The notes: generated by a model from the letters alone, not told the origin. Numbered from the stretch's first letter, positions 35,013 to 45,012 are shown. The stretch is 64,000 nt of DNA from Shewanella xiamenensis (GCF_014647135.1 NZ_BMOP01000014.1:38376-102375), one strand, 5' to 3'. A program made the numbers and translations.

Positions 35013-35957
35013 ATGGCAAATGTCTTGGCAACGGTAGATCAACGCACCAATCTCGTCGGTGAAAATCGGCTTGAACTGCTGCTGTTTCGCATTAATTCGA
35101 TGCAGCTATTTGCGATTAACGTCTTTAAAGTTAAAGAAGTCGTTAAACTACCACACCTTAACGCTATGCCTGGGAGCCATCCGCATATTTCTGGTGTAGC
35201 CAATATTCGAGGAATGTCTATTCCGGTGATTGATTTGCGTTCGGCCATTGGCTTCAAACCTGTGCCGCCAGATGATAATGCCAATATGATCATCACTGAA
35301 TATAACCGCAGTGTGCAGGGATTTTTAGTCGGTAAAGTCGAGCATATTATCAATATGACGTGGAGTGATATTATGCCGCCGCCGAAAACGGCGGGTCGGA
35401 ATAATTATCTTACCGCAATCACCCGAATCGAGTATCAAGGCCAGTCGCAATTGGTTTCAATTATCGATGTGGAGAAGGTGCTGGCTGAAATTGTCCATTA
35501 CGATATTAGCCTATCTGAAGGTGTGTTAGATGAGAGCTTGTTAGACAAAATGCCCGGCCGGAAAATATTGATTGTAGACGATTCATCGACGGCAAGGCGG
35601 CAAGTGCGTGAAACGCTTGGCCAATTGGGTATTGAAATTATCGAAGCCTCCGATGGGTTGCAGGCGTTACATTTACTGCAAAAATGGCGCGATGAAGGTA
35701 AGAATGTCGCCAAAGAACTGCTCATGATGATCACCGATGCCGAAATGCCTGAAATGGATGGTTACAAACTGACCTATGAAGTCCGTAATGATAAGGCTAT
35801 GGCGGACTTATTTATCACGCTAAATACTTCGCTGAGTGGTAGCTTTAACAATGCGATGGTGGAGAAGGTGGGCTGTGATCGTTTTATTTCTAAATTCCAA
35901 CCTGATTTACTGGTCGAAGTCGTACAGGACAGGTTAAAACAAGTTCTCGGTAAATAA
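35013..35957 (+). CDS. cheV: Chemotaxis protein CheV
   Basis: This 314-residue protein is a CheW-type coupling domain (about 20-165) fused to a receiver domain (about 183-312), the CheV layout. Receiver residues are Asp189/Asp190, phosphoacceptor Asp242 (in MMITDAEMPEMDGY), Ser273 in NTSLSGS and Lys294. It couples chemoreceptors to CheA and is adjusted by phosphorylation. No other chemotaxis gene is near, so it is a stand-alone locus. Confidence 0.95.
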   Translation: MANVLATVDQRTNLVGENRLELLLFRINSMQLFAINVFKVKEVVKLPHLNAMPGSHPHISGVANIRGMSIPVIDLRSAIGFKPVPPDDNANMIITEYNRSVQGFLVGKVEHIINMTWSDIMPPPKTAGRNNYLTAITRIEYQGQSQLVSIIDVEKVLAEIVHYDISLSEGVLDESLLDKMPGRKILIVDDSSTARRQVRETLGQLGIEIIEASDGLQALHLLQKWRDEGKNVAKELLMMITDAEMPEMDGYKLTYEVRNDKAMADLFITLNTSLSGSFNNAMVEKVGCDRFISKFQPDLLVEVVQDRLKQVLGK

Positions 35958-36011
35958 CTTCATCTAAACGAGTCGGCTGCTTTTACAAACATAAGGTTTT
36001 AGTTTGGGTGG

Positions 36012-36656
36012 CTACTCGCTTAATTCTGCTTTGACATCGGCTAACACTTGGCGCTTCATTTCTTTCGCCGCGGCAATGTGGATACGTGCAAGCCTGAGTG
36101 CGTAGCTAAATCGATGTTTACCAACGAGCCTAAGTAATTCTGCAAAAAAGGCTGAATCTAAGCAAAATTGTTTGCTGTAGTAGTGAATGGCAGCAGGCAA
36201 TGATGAATAGCTTACGCCATCGAACTCAAACTGAGTACTGTCTTGTTGACATTCGAGGTCAACCCCTTCAAGCAGAATGGGCCATCCGGGAAAGTTGATC
36301 CTGTCGCGGGCAATTTGATACATCATCCAAGCACTTTTTTTAAAGCCTTCAAACACTTTGCAGGAAAACTCAGACTCGGCGAGTTCCGCTTCTGTCCAAT
36401 TAATGCCAATGGCTAAATGTTTAGCGTAAAGGGCCATTAAGGCATCTTTAACCGCCATTCGGCAGTCCCAAATTGAGGTTAAGGGATGTTGTTTCGCCAG
36501 TTTTAAGCATTCGCTGCAGCATGGTACGGCAAGGGAAGGATGGGGCGCATGCGGCGTTGCATGATATTCAAAAAAATCTTTACAAGGTTCGCCACAAAAC
36601 CAGCAAAGGTGGCGCTTATCGAAGGGAATATCGATACAAGTAATAGGCAACATCAA
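36012..36656 (-). CDS. Hypothetical cysteine-rich (zinc-ribbon-like) protein
   Basis: This 214-residue product begins with a cysteine-rich region (HLCWFCGEPCKDFF, then LAVPCCSECLKLAKQH) that may bind zinc, followed by a helical C-terminal domain. No family is recognised. The start is TTG at 36654-36656 or ATG at 36651-36653. Both, together with the AGAGGA ribosome-binding site, lie within a perfect inverted repeat, so translation is probably held back by the fold. It follows the DUF2750-type gene by about 50 bases and may be co-transcribed with it. Confidence 0.75.
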   Translation of the reverse strand: MMLPITCIDIPFDKRHLCWFCGEPCKDFFEYHATPHAPHPSLAVPCCSECLKLAKQHPLTSIWDCRMAVKDALMALYAKHLAIGINWTEAELAESEFSCKVFEGFKKSAWMMYQIARDRINFPGWPILLEGVDLECQQDSTQFEFDGVSYSSLPAAIHYYSKQFCLDSAFFAELLRLVGKHRFSYALRLARIHIAAAKEMKRQVLADVKAELSE

Positions 36657-36682
36657 GGCCAGAGTTCCTCTGGCCTTGATGT
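36650..36682 (-). promoter_or_regulatory. Perfect hairpin over ribosome-binding site and start codon
   Basis: ACATCAAGGCCAGAG (36650-36664) and its exact complement (36668-36682) are separated by three bases. On the minus-strand RNA the AGAGGA site lies in the top of the stem and loop, and the AUG is in the other arm. There is no following T-run, so it is not a simple terminator. Confidence 0.85.
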
Positions 36683-36704
36683 GTTAAGCATGACGCTGAG
36701 AAAA

Positions 36705-37064
36705 TTAAGCTTCTTCAACATCAACTAAATTTTTGGCAAGTACGATAGGATCGAGTTCTAAACATTCTTCATCGCTTTGCCAATCAACGCCAATGAGCAC
36801 GCCATCATCATTTAAATCGAATACCCAGTATTCAAGAAATTCTTCAAGGCTAATCGCAACGGCTTGGTAGTCTTTCCATTCTTCGGTGCAGTGGGATTTT
36901 GCCTGCGCTTCGCTTGACCACAAAGGCATTACATCAGTGTCTTCGAACTCGCCTGAGTCACAAACCACCCAGCCTTCGCCTGTTTCATCCATCAAACCCC
37001 ACAGTGTTTGATGCTCTTTTACGTTTTCGATAAAGCCAGCTAAAGCCGCGTTGATTTCAGTCAT
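36705..37064 (-). CDS. DUF2750-type protein
   Basis: This 119-residue acidic protein matches the DUF2750 family: LWGLMDETGEGWVVCDSG, VMPLWSSEAQAKSHCTEEW, and LEEFLEYWVFDLNDDGVLIG. The long upstream frame extension to 37280 is rejected, because the start at 37062-37064 has a GAGA site and matches the family beginning. Function is unknown. It lies upstream of the hypothetical cysteine-rich gene on the same strand. Confidence 0.85.
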   Translation of the reverse strand: MTEINAALAGFIENVKEHQTLWGLMDETGEGWVVCDSGEFEDTDVMPLWSSEAQAKSHCTEEWKDYQAVAISLEEFLEYWVFDLNDDGVLIGVDWQSDEECLELDPIVLAKNLVDVEEA

Positions 37065-37470
37065 GATAGGTCTCTTTGAAGTTGCTATTAACTCACCCAT
37101 TATACGGCAACGGCTAGATAGACCAAGGGATTCTTTGTTAAGATTTTTTCGCTGTTGTTTAACTGAGCAATAAGCGAATTTATCCGTGTATTTATTGTGA
37201 TGAGCATTGTGTTGACGGGCGCTATCGGTCAGGATGTGCGCTCTAGAGGCGTAAATCGGGTTAACCGGAATTACGCGCATCTGGAGGATTTCCAGTGGGG
37301 GAGAAAATACCTTTGTGGATTTTTAGCCGTTGTTCATTCTCGTTTATCCTTGAATTAAGCCAGCAACTGCTTTGTGGCTAAAAATCGTATCTCTCTTGGC
37401 ATGAGTCGATCCCAACTCGTGTCTTGCTCAGCTAAGGCATACCTTAGCACTGAATTGAGGAGTAATTGAT

Positions 37471-38763
37471 TTGATGAAAGCAAAAGGCATGTACTATCTT
37501 GCAGCGAGCATCACGGCCTGTGTTAGCTTAAGTGCTTGTTCTAGCGCGCCTACCGCTAATGCTACGTCTGACAATAATAGTCAAATTGCTATCGAACAGG
37601 CGCAAGCCGTGCAATTGAACGAGATTATCGCCAGCCATGCGGCCGCCTTTCCTACGTGTGTTGCAAACCTTCAGGCGCGCGCGCAACGTGAAGGTCTATC
37701 TGAAGAGACGATTAACAATACAGTGGCAAGCCTACAGTTTGTACCTAAGGTGATTGAGCTTGATCAAGCTCAGCCTGAATTTAGTCAAACCTTCACGAAT
37801 TATTTCACCAAACGGGCAACGGATTGGCGAGTTAATGAAGGTCGACGTCTACTGAAAAAACACCGAGTATTGCTTGATAAACTCGCGCAGCAATACGGCG
37901 TACAGCCACAATACATTCTGTCTTTTTGGGGACTAGAGACCAACTATGGTTCTTATAAAGGCAAAATGTCCGTCTTAGATTCCCTTGCAACCTTAGCCTG
38001 TGAGCCTCGTCGAAGTGATTATTTTACGACTGAGCTGATGCAAGCGCTTAAGCTTAAAGAAAAATATGGCTTTGATAAGAGCACTATGGTGGGCTCTTGG
38101 GCGGGCGCCATGGGGCATACTCAATTTATGCCCTCGGCTTATGCTAAATATGCCATCGATGGCGATGGAGACGGTAAAGCGGATCTGTGGAATAGCACAG
38201 AGGATGCCCTCACATCAGCGGCTAACTTTCTACAACACTTAGGCTGGCAGCGTAACGAGCGTTGGGGCCGCGAAGTATTATTGCCAAACAATTTTAGCTA
38301 CCAACATCTTGGGGCTAAAGAGGCGCAGCCTCTGTCACAATGGGCGGCGCAATCTGTGCGGCAAACGAATGGATTGTCTTTGCCCGCTATTGATATGAAG
38401 GCCGCGCTATATTTGCCTTCAGGTCACACTGGACCTGCGTTTTTAGGCTATGAAAACTTCAATGTGATTATGCGTTGGAATCGCTCGGAGTTTTACGCCA
38501 TTACCGTGGGCCATTTGGCTGATAGAATTAATGGCGGCGAACCATTAAAAGTCGCGCCGCCCGAGCAGCCACGTTTGAGCCGCGAGCAAATCAAACAGTT
38601 ACAAACCAAACTGAATGAATCCGGCTTTGATGTTGGTAAACCTGATGGTGTGTTAGGCCGCAATTCGACTGCGGGGATCCAAGCATTCCAACGCAGTAAT
38701 AATATGATTGCCGATGGTTTCCCAAGTCCTGAAGTCTTTACTGCCCTAGGTATTTCACTCTGA
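37471..38763 (+). CDS. Lytic murein transglycosylase, MltB family (lipoprotein)
   Basis: This 430-residue protein cleaves peptidoglycan glycan strands with formation of 1,6-anhydro ends. The lipobox LSAC places the lipidated cysteine at residue 23. The catalytic glutamate is Glu156 in SFWGLETNYGSYKGK. Family motifs WAGAMGHTQFMPSAY and DGDGDGKADLWNSTEDAL follow. A C-terminal PG_binding_1 domain covers about 372-428 (LSREQIKQLQTKLNESGFDV, GIQAFQRSNN). The start may be TTG at 37471 or ATG at 37474 after GAGGAG. Confidence 0.93.
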   Translation: MMKAKGMYYLAASITACVSLSACSSAPTANATSDNNSQIAIEQAQAVQLNEIIASHAAAFPTCVANLQARAQREGLSEETINNTVASLQFVPKVIELDQAQPEFSQTFTNYFTKRATDWRVNEGRRLLKKHRVLLDKLAQQYGVQPQYILSFWGLETNYGSYKGKMSVLDSLATLACEPRRSDYFTTELMQALKLKEKYGFDKSTMVGSWAGAMGHTQFMPSAYAKYAIDGDGDGKADLWNSTEDALTSAANFLQHLGWQRNERWGREVLLPNNFSYQHLGAKEAQPLSQWAAQSVRQTNGLSLPAIDMKAALYLPSGHTGPAFLGYENFNVIMRWNRSEFYAITVGHLADRINGGEPLKVAPPEQPRLSREQIKQLQTKLNESGFDVGKPDGVLGRNSTAGIQAFQRSNNMIADGFPSPEVFTALGISL

Positions 38764-38923
38764 TAGACGCCTCGTTATAGGTCATCGCCCGCAGACAATG
38801 CTTGAAGCAACCACTGCGCTCCATTGGCGCAGTGGTTTTGTAGGGATAAAACAGTGGAGTGCAAAGGCCAGTTTTGTTAAGCTCGGCCGACATTTGAAAT
38901 CGAAGCAAGTCAAAGGATATTCG

Positions 38924-39412
38924 ATGAACATTAAAGACGATATGGTTGTGCAGTTTAATTACACCCTGCGCGACGAAAAAGGCGAAGTGATCGAGACGAA
39001 CGAAGGTCGCGAGCCTATCGCTTATTTACACGGTCATGACAACATGATGCCTGGTGTTGAGAATGCGATTAATGGTAAAGCGGTTGGTGAAAAGTTCACA
39101 GTGACGCTGCCATGCACTGAAACCTATGGTCAACGTATTGAAGGTGAAGCGGCGCAGCAACGTGTATCGGTAAAGCACCTGTTAGGCGCAAGTGTTTGGA
39201 AGCCAGGTATGACGGCGGTAGTTCATACTGACCACGGTCAACGTCAAGTGACAATCGTAAAAGTCGGTAAATTTATGGCGACCGTGGATGTTAACCATCC
39301 ATTAGCGGGCCGTGACTTAACCTTCGATATCGAAGTGGTTGGCGCCCGAGATGCGACCGATGAAGAAATCGCCCACGGTCATGCTCATGGTGTCGGTGGT
39401 CATCACCACTAA
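38924..39412 (+). CDS. slyD: SlyD-type FKBP peptidyl-prolyl isomerase
   Basis: This 162-residue protein has an FKBP fold with the inserted-flap chaperone region of SlyD (QFNYTLRDEKGEVIET, GREPIAYLHGHDNMMPGVENA). The short histidine-rich tail HGHAHGVGGHHH resembles the SlyD metal-binding tail but is shorter. It acts as a folding isomerase and metallochaperone for nickel enzymes. The start at 38924 follows AAAGGAT; the longer frame is not supported. Confidence 0.9.
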   Translation: MNIKDDMVVQFNYTLRDEKGEVIETNEGREPIAYLHGHDNMMPGVENAINGKAVGEKFTVTLPCTETYGQRIEGEAAQQRVSVKHLLGASVWKPGMTAVVHTDHGQRQVTIVKVGKFMATVDVNHPLAGRDLTFDIEVVGARDATDEEIAHGHAHGVGGHHH

Positions 39413-39490
39413 TCGGTCAGAATGTGATGTTTGATAGCGCTGCTAGCGCATTTTAAGTGCTGCGATACAATCACCTGCCGATGATAAAGC

Positions 39491-39519
39491 AAAGCCCAAA
39501 CCTAAGTTTGGGCTTTTTT
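39491..39519 (+). terminator. Terminator of slyD
   Basis: AAAGCCCAAAC (39491-39501) pairs with GTTTGGGCTTT (39506-39516), loop CTAA, followed by TTT. Confidence 0.9.
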
Positions 39520-39656
39520 GTTGGGTTATTATTTGAATTCTGCTTTAACCTCATTTCGTGACGGTAAATTCACCTCAAACCGCTCTTTACCGCGCTTACT
39601 GCGATGAATTGACTTAATTCTTCGTTTTCACACTCCAGATCAATCTTCACTTGCGG

Positions 39657-41585
39657 TTAATGCTCGTGTTCAATCGGGGTATCGCTAAACATCATATCTA
39701 AACTGGCTTGAGTCTGTGGATGGTAGCCGCTGCGCGCCGCAAGGTAGATGGCTTTAGCCCAGTCATAGTGCTCGCTGCTCGCCAGTTTTTGGTACAAGGG
39801 CACAATCAGCCTGCGCCGGCCAATCTCGGTTAAATGTTGTTTCAGTGCTGGTAAGACACTGTAGTATCCGTTATCGAGGGCGAGGGCATACCAAGCAAAG
39901 GCGATTTCATTATTGTGGGTGCCAGTAAAATGAAAGGCCTTATCTAACTCGGCTAATTGTTGCTCAGTGAGATTTAGCCTTGGCATTTCATTAATAAAGC
40001 GTAGCCATTGATGCACAGTCCAGTCCTGAGTGTTTAGGGCGCTGGCGGCACGCTTGCCTTCTAACCATGCTTGGCGCTGGGCATCGATATCATCGAAGGC
40101 GTGTGAGTTGGGGGGCACTAAAAAGCTAGGTAAACCTTGTCCCTCCACCCAAGTATCCACTTCGGACTCGCTGACGATATTGGGATATTTTTGCAATAAC
40201 TGCTGCGTGAGGTAATTGCGGAACTGCTCCGTGGTAATGCTTTGAAACGCAAAGTGATCGAAGTAGCTTTTCACAAAGGTGTCGAAGCGCTCGCGGCCAA
40301 ATTTTTGCTCGAGGAAGCGCAAAAATAATTGTCCTTTCACATAGGGGACGCCGCTAAAGGCATCGTCGGGATCGCGCTCGCCTAAGTCAATATGCAGTAC
40401 AGAATCACCGGCGGGCAACTCGGCTAATTCGGCCAATAGCTCAGAGTAACCAATGGTTTGCTCCATCAGGGCGCGGTCGCGGCCATAGAGATCTTCCATA
40501 ATGCGGTTTTCCACATAAGTGGTAAAACCTTCGTTAAGCCAGAGATCGCGCCAGGTGGCGTTAGTGACTAAATTGCCCGACCAAGAATGGGCCAGCTCGT
40601 GGGCGATTAAGCTCACTAGGCTTTTATCTCCTGCGATCACCGTGGGGGTAATAAAGGATAATCGCGGGTTTTCCATCCCGCCGAAGGGAAAACTCGGCGG
40701 AAGGATCAGTAAATCGTATCGACCCCAGCGGTAATCGCCGTAGCGTTTGGCGGCGATGGCGATCATCTCCGGCGTATCGGCAAATTCTTTGCTGGCCTTG
40801 GCAAGCATTTCGGGCTCGGCCCAAATGCCTGAGGTGTCGTCTAAGGCGGCAAATTGCAGGTGTCCTGCGGCAATGGCAATCAAGTAAGCAGGAATCGCCT
40901 GCGGCATAGTGAATTGGGTTTGAGTTGCAGACACGCTCTCTCGGTCTGCACTCATCACGACGCTAATGCCTTGCTTGGCTGTGACTGTGGCGCTGTAGGT
41001 TTGGCGCACTGCGGGCGTATCTTGCAGCGGGATCCAGCTCCTGGCATGGATGGCTTGGCTCTGGCTAAACATAAATGGCCATTGCTTACCTTGGGTTTGC
41101 TCTGGAGTCAGCCATTGAATGCCTGATGGATTCTTGGATGTATGGTAATTAACTTTGATCTTAGCGACTCGCTCTTGAGGCAGATTGATGGTGAGCGCTG
41201 CGCCTTTGACCTTATCGGCCGCACCTAAACTAAAGGGCACGGATTGCCATTGGCCGTTTGCATTTAACATGCTGACACTGTTAATCGTCAGGTCACGGGT
41301 ATCTAACACCAGCATCTTGCCTGCTTTATGCCAATCTAGCTCGAGAATGGCGTCGCCCGAAAGTTGTTGCAGCTCAAAATCCACATTTAATGCGAGTTCA
41401 ATGTGGCGAATACTTACTTGTTGGTAATTGGCAAAGGTCAGTTCATCGGTGGCAGTATGCAATTGGCTGGAGGCGACGCTAGCAACATTACTATTATGTA
41501 AGCTATTGGTTGCATTGGCATATTGTACTAATGGCATCAGTAGCAACAGGGCACTGCTAATGAGGGTACGACGGGATAAAAACAT
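39657..41585 (-). CDS. M1-family metallo-aminopeptidase (LTA4 hydrolase-like)
   Basis: This 642-residue zinc aminopeptidase of family M1 carries GGMENP (302-307) and the zinc motif HELAH (329-333) with the third ligand Glu352 in LNEGFTTYVEN. The C-terminal helical domain matches the leukotriene-A4-hydrolase type. A signal peptide-like start (RRTLISSALLLLMPLVQYANA) suggests export to the periplasm. It removes N-terminal residues from peptides. It is a single gene, transcribed toward slyD. Confidence 0.94.
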   Translation of the reverse strand: MFLSRRTLISSALLLLMPLVQYANATNSLHNSNVASVASSQLHTATDELTFANYQQVSIRHIELALNVDFELQQLSGDAILELDWHKAGKMLVLDTRDLTINSVSMLNANGQWQSVPFSLGAADKVKGAALTINLPQERVAKIKVNYHTSKNPSGIQWLTPEQTQGKQWPFMFSQSQAIHARSWIPLQDTPAVRQTYSATVTAKQGISVVMSADRESVSATQTQFTMPQAIPAYLIAIAAGHLQFAALDDTSGIWAEPEMLAKASKEFADTPEMIAIAAKRYGDYRWGRYDLLILPPSFPFGGMENPRLSFITPTVIAGDKSLVSLIAHELAHSWSGNLVTNATWRDLWLNEGFTTYVENRIMEDLYGRDRALMEQTIGYSELLAELAELPAGDSVLHIDLGERDPDDAFSGVPYVKGQLFLRFLEQKFGRERFDTFVKSYFDHFAFQSITTEQFRNYLTQQLLQKYPNIVSESEVDTWVEGQGLPSFLVPPNSHAFDDIDAQRQAWLEGKRAASALNTQDWTVHQWLRFINEMPRLNLTEQQLAELDKAFHFTGTHNNEIAFAWYALALDNGYYSVLPALKQHLTEIGRRRLIVPLYQKLASSEHYDWAKAIYLAARSGYHPQTQASLDMMFSDTPIEHEH

Positions 41586-41922
41586 ATAACCACCCAGTGT
41601 TGTGATTCTTGTATGGTGTAAAACGCGATCGCCGCGGGCGACTGTATTCGTTGGGGCGTGAGTTTACTCGAACTCAGTAGGTTTGGGGCTATTTAGCTGA
41701 CACTAAAATGTAATCAAACTTAATTTGGGATGAGGTTGACGTTGAGGAAAGGTTACTTTTTTACGAAAACGCACGCCAGAGTGTGCTATTTAACTCTTGC
41801 AGGGGGATGCAAAGCGACTTGGCTCATTGAGGTTATCGGGTATGTAAAAGTACATCCCCAGCGATATAACTTTGTTATCATGACGCGTGTTCACAATGTC
41901 TTATAGCTACAACAGGACAACT

Positions 41923-42150
41923 ATGGTACTGGATTTTTCACAGGGTAAGCTGATAGCAACAGAGTTTGAAGTACAGATCAGATTAAGCGTGGCCAATGTT
42001 GTGCTTCAAGCGAGTGCCGAAGATATTAGCCTTAGGCTTGACCCTCCAATGATCATCGCCAATGGTGGCGGCGTGCGTTGGAGCATGAAATTAGATAACG
42101 CGGAACAGCTCGATGCGTTACAAGCACTCCTCGGGATTGATTATTTGTAA
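41923..42150 (+). CDS. DUF3389-like small protein
   Basis: This 75-residue protein starts at 41923 after AGGA with good spacing; the upstream in-frame ATG at 41887 is not favoured. The sequence MVLDFSQGKLIATEFEVQIR and the late GGGVRWSMKLDNAEQL resemble a small family I recall as DUF3389, found in Vibrio and Shewanella. Function is unknown. It precedes the esterase gene by 75 bases on the same strand. Confidence 0.72.
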   Translation: MVLDFSQGKLIATEFEVQIRLSVANVVLQASAEDISLRLDPPMIIANGGGVRWSMKLDNAEQLDALQALLGIDYL

Positions 42151-42225
42151 GCACACTTGATTATTGCCAAATGTGCTTGACGTTTAACCTTAATTTTCAA
42201 TGTGATTTAGAAAGGATATATCAGT

Positions 42226-42891
42226 ATGACGCTCGAACGTATTGTGATTGAACCCCAAGTTGAGGCGACCGCGGTTGTGGTCTGGCTTCATGGGTTAGGC
42301 GATTCTGGTGCTGGTTTTGCCCCCGTTGTACCTGCGCTAGGGTTGCCAGCGGATCACAGTATTCGCTTTATTTTTCCCCATGCACCTGAGCAGGCGGTCA
42401 CCATCAATGGTGGTTATATTATGCGTGCTTGGTATGACATTAAAAGTATGGACTTGCATGATAGAGCGGATATGCAGGGCGTGATGGCATCAGAATTAAG
42501 TGTTCAGACGCTGATTGATGAACAGATCGCCGCAGGTATTCCTAGTGATCGCATTGTGCTGGCAGGATTTAGCCAAGGCGGAGTGATGAGTCTTTTTACC
42601 GGATTACGCTATCCTCAAAAACTTGCCGGTATTATGGCGTTATCCTGCTATTTGCCAACGGGTGATGTATTGCCAAGCCAACTAAGTGTGGCCAATGCTG
42701 ACACGCCGATTTTGCAGCAGCATGGCGAGCAGGATGATGTCGTTCCGTTATCGGCCGGATTGTTGGCAAAAGAGGCGTTAATTGCCGGTGGATATCCGGT
42801 GCAATGGCAAACCTATCCGATGCCACATTCAGTTATTCCAGTGCAATTAAAAGCGATTAGTGCTTGGTTACAACAGCGTTTTGAAATGTAG
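42226..42891 (+). CDS. Alpha/beta-hydrolase carboxylesterase (phospholipase/carboxylesterase type)
   Basis: This 221-residue cytoplasmic esterase has the catalytic serine Ser116 in GFSQGG, with Asp170 or Asp171 (GEQDDVVPL) and His201 (PMPHSV) completing the triad. HGLGDSGAG near the start is the oxyanion-hole motif of this family, the group of bacterial carboxylesterases related to acyl-protein thioesterase. Substrates are short acyl esters. AAAGGA precedes the ATG. Confidence 0.93.
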   Translation: MTLERIVIEPQVEATAVVVWLHGLGDSGAGFAPVVPALGLPADHSIRFIFPHAPEQAVTINGGYIMRAWYDIKSMDLHDRADMQGVMASELSVQTLIDEQIAAGIPSDRIVLAGFSQGGVMSLFTGLRYPQKLAGIMALSCYLPTGDVLPSQLSVANADTPILQQHGEQDDVVPLSAGLLAKEALIAGGYPVQWQTYPMPHSVIPVQLKAISAWLQQRFEM

Positions 42892-43254
42892 TTAAATCTA
42901 AATGCTTATAAAATCATCATGCGGTAAACAATTTTTTGCCGCTTGATGTTTTTTATAAAGAACAATGCGGCTGTCTGCGAAACTTCTGTAAGCTACTTAA
43001 ATTAAAGCGTTTAAATTTACAATTATATTTTTAATTGTCATTAAATTCGAAAAGTGAAAATAAGTCGATTAGCTTATTTTTTATTTGAAACAAAACTGTA
43101 TTAAAACTCGCCAAAAATCCCACATTAAAGTCACGTTTATTAATAAAAATGACACAATTCATCTTTATTCTTTGATATTATGCGTGACGCGAGAGTTGAT
43201 GGTACTCGCACAATCTATCTATGATAAAATAATTAAAATCAAGGGGTTGATGTA
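42892..43254. other. Gene-free gap, promoter region of the nucleotidase
   Basis: This A/T-rich stretch of 360 bases contains no recognised gene. It holds the promoter region and GGGG ribosome-binding site of the next gene. A weak inverted repeat around 42921-42948 (CGGTAAACAATTTTTTGCCG) may be the terminator of the esterase gene. Confidence 0.5.
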
Positions 43255-44964
43255 ATGACAAATAAGCTTATTAAAGGATTAATTGCCACTGCCGTGCTTG
43301 CTGCGTTAGCAGGTTGTAATAGTGATGATGACAAAGTTCCAACAACTTGCGCCGAAGCGGGTGCTGCCTGTAAAACATTTACGGTATTACATACAAACGA
43401 TAACCATGGCCGTTTTTGGGAAAACAAAGATGGTGAATATGGTTTAGCTGCTCAGAAAACTTTGGTTGATCAAATTCGTGCTGAAGTCAGCAAGAAAGGT
43501 GGTCAAACATTGTTGCTTTCTGGTGGTGATATTAACACTGGTGTGCCTGAATCCGATTTACAAGATGCGATTCCTGACTTTACCGGTATGAACAAAATTG
43601 GTTACGACGCAATGGCGGTCGGTAACCATGAGTTTGATAATCCATTATCCATTGTGGACATGCAACGTAGTCTTGCTGAATTCCCTATGTTAGCGGCTAA
43701 CATTTATAAGACTGATGGTACTCGCTATTTCGATGCCTATAAAATATTTGATGTTAATGGTGTCAAAATAGCTGTTATCGGTCTAACCACTGAAGATACT
43801 GCTAAGATCGGTAACCCTGAATACATTAGTGAATTAGAGTTCAGAGATCCAAAGACTGAAGTTGCCAAAGTCATCAAAGAAATCAAAGATGCTAAGTCGG
43901 CAGACATCATTTTTGCTGTGACGCATATGGGTCACTACGCAGATGGCCAAAATGGTAGCAATGCCCCTGGTGATGTGGCGTTAGCCCGTTCACTTAAGGA
44001 AGGCGAACTTCAAGTGGTGATTGGTGGTCATTCACAAAATCCCGTCTGTATGGAGCCAGGTAATAAGGCCTATGCAGCATTCAAACCGGGCGATGCCTGC
44101 GCACCAGATCAACAAAATGGCACTTGGATCATGCAAGCCCACGAATGGGGTAAGTATGTCGGTCGTGCGGACTTTGAATACTTTAATGGTGAACTTCACT
44201 TAGCCAGCTATAAATTAGTGCCAGTGAACTTAGTTAAAGAAGTCACTGATGAAGCGGGTAACAAGAAAAAAGTACTCGTTGGTGAAAAGATTGAGCCTGA
44301 TACAGAGTTAAAAGAGCTGCTTTCTTACTATCAAGAGAAAGGTCAAGCTAAGTTAGACGAAGTGATTGCGACTACCGATGCGCTGCTTGATGGTGAGCGT
44401 GCAAACGTACGTAACAAACAAACCAACTTAGGCCGTATGTTAGCTATGGCACAAAGTGCTAAAGTATCTGCTGATTTTGGCGTGATGAACTCTGGTGGTG
44501 TGCGCGCTTCTATTAAAGCGGGTAACATTACTTACCGTGATGTACTCACCGTTCAACCTTTCGGCAACATGGTAACCTTAAACGAAATGACTGGTGCGGC
44601 GGCTGCTGATTATTTAGGGGCTGTGGGTAGTTTACAAATTGGTTCAGGTGGTTATGCGCAAATTACCGGCGTGAAGATGACCATTGACTGCGTGGCTAAA
44701 AAAGCGACAGTTCATGAAATCAATGGTAAAGAGTTCAGCGCTACAGCAAACTACAAATTCACTGTACCTAGCTTTAACGCTGCAGGTGGTGACGGTTATC
44801 CTAAACTGGCGAGCCCAATCCAGACAGGTTATGTAGACGCCGATTTACTTTATTCCTTCCTGAAAGAGAAACAATCCATTGTTGCAGCTGATTATAATCC
44901 AGTAGGTGACATTGTGTATGAAAACTCTGAAAGTGTAGAAGGTTGTAAGATTACTGCTAAGTAA
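43255..44964 (+). CDS. 5'-nucleotidase / metallophosphatase lipoprotein
   Basis: This 569-residue enzyme of the UshA-type family has a calcineurin-like metallophosphatase domain (TVLHTNDNHGRFWE with Asp49 and His51, then GGDINTG and VGNHEFDN). A C-terminal 5'-nucleotidase domain (FGVMNSGGVRASIKAG, TVQPFGNMVTLNEM) follows. The lipobox LAGC puts the lipid on Cys21, with Asn at the next position, consistent with outer-membrane sorting. It would dephosphorylate external nucleotides. A terminator follows. Confidence 0.93.
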   Translation: MTNKLIKGLIATAVLAALAGCNSDDDKVPTTCAEAGAACKTFTVLHTNDNHGRFWENKDGEYGLAAQKTLVDQIRAEVSKKGGQTLLLSGGDINTGVPESDLQDAIPDFTGMNKIGYDAMAVGNHEFDNPLSIVDMQRSLAEFPMLAANIYKTDGTRYFDAYKIFDVNGVKIAVIGLTTEDTAKIGNPEYISELEFRDPKTEVAKVIKEIKDAKSADIIFAVTHMGHYADGQNGSNAPGDVALARSLKEGELQVVIGGHSQNPVCMEPGNKAYAAFKPGDACAPDQQNGTWIMQAHEWGKYVGRADFEYFNGELHLASYKLVPVNLVKEVTDEAGNKKKVLVGEKIEPDTELKELLSYYQEKGQAKLDEVIATTDALLDGERANVRNKQTNLGRMLAMAQSAKVSADFGVMNSGGVRASIKAGNITYRDVLTVQPFGNMVTLNEMTGAAAADYLGAVGSLQIGSGGYAQITGVKMTIDCVAKKATVHEINGKEFSATANYKFTVPSFNAAGGDGYPKLASPIQTGYVDADLLYSFLKEKQSIVAADYNPVGDIVYENSESVEGCKITAK

Positions 44965-44980
44965 TCTACAGCGGTTAATA

Positions 44981-45012
44981 AAATGCCACTCAATTTGAGT
45001 GGCATTTTTATT
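44981..45012 (+). terminator. Terminator of the nucleotidase gene
   Basis: AAATGCCACTCAA and TTGAGTGGCATTT form a near-continuous hairpin followed by TTTATTTT. Confidence 0.9.
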
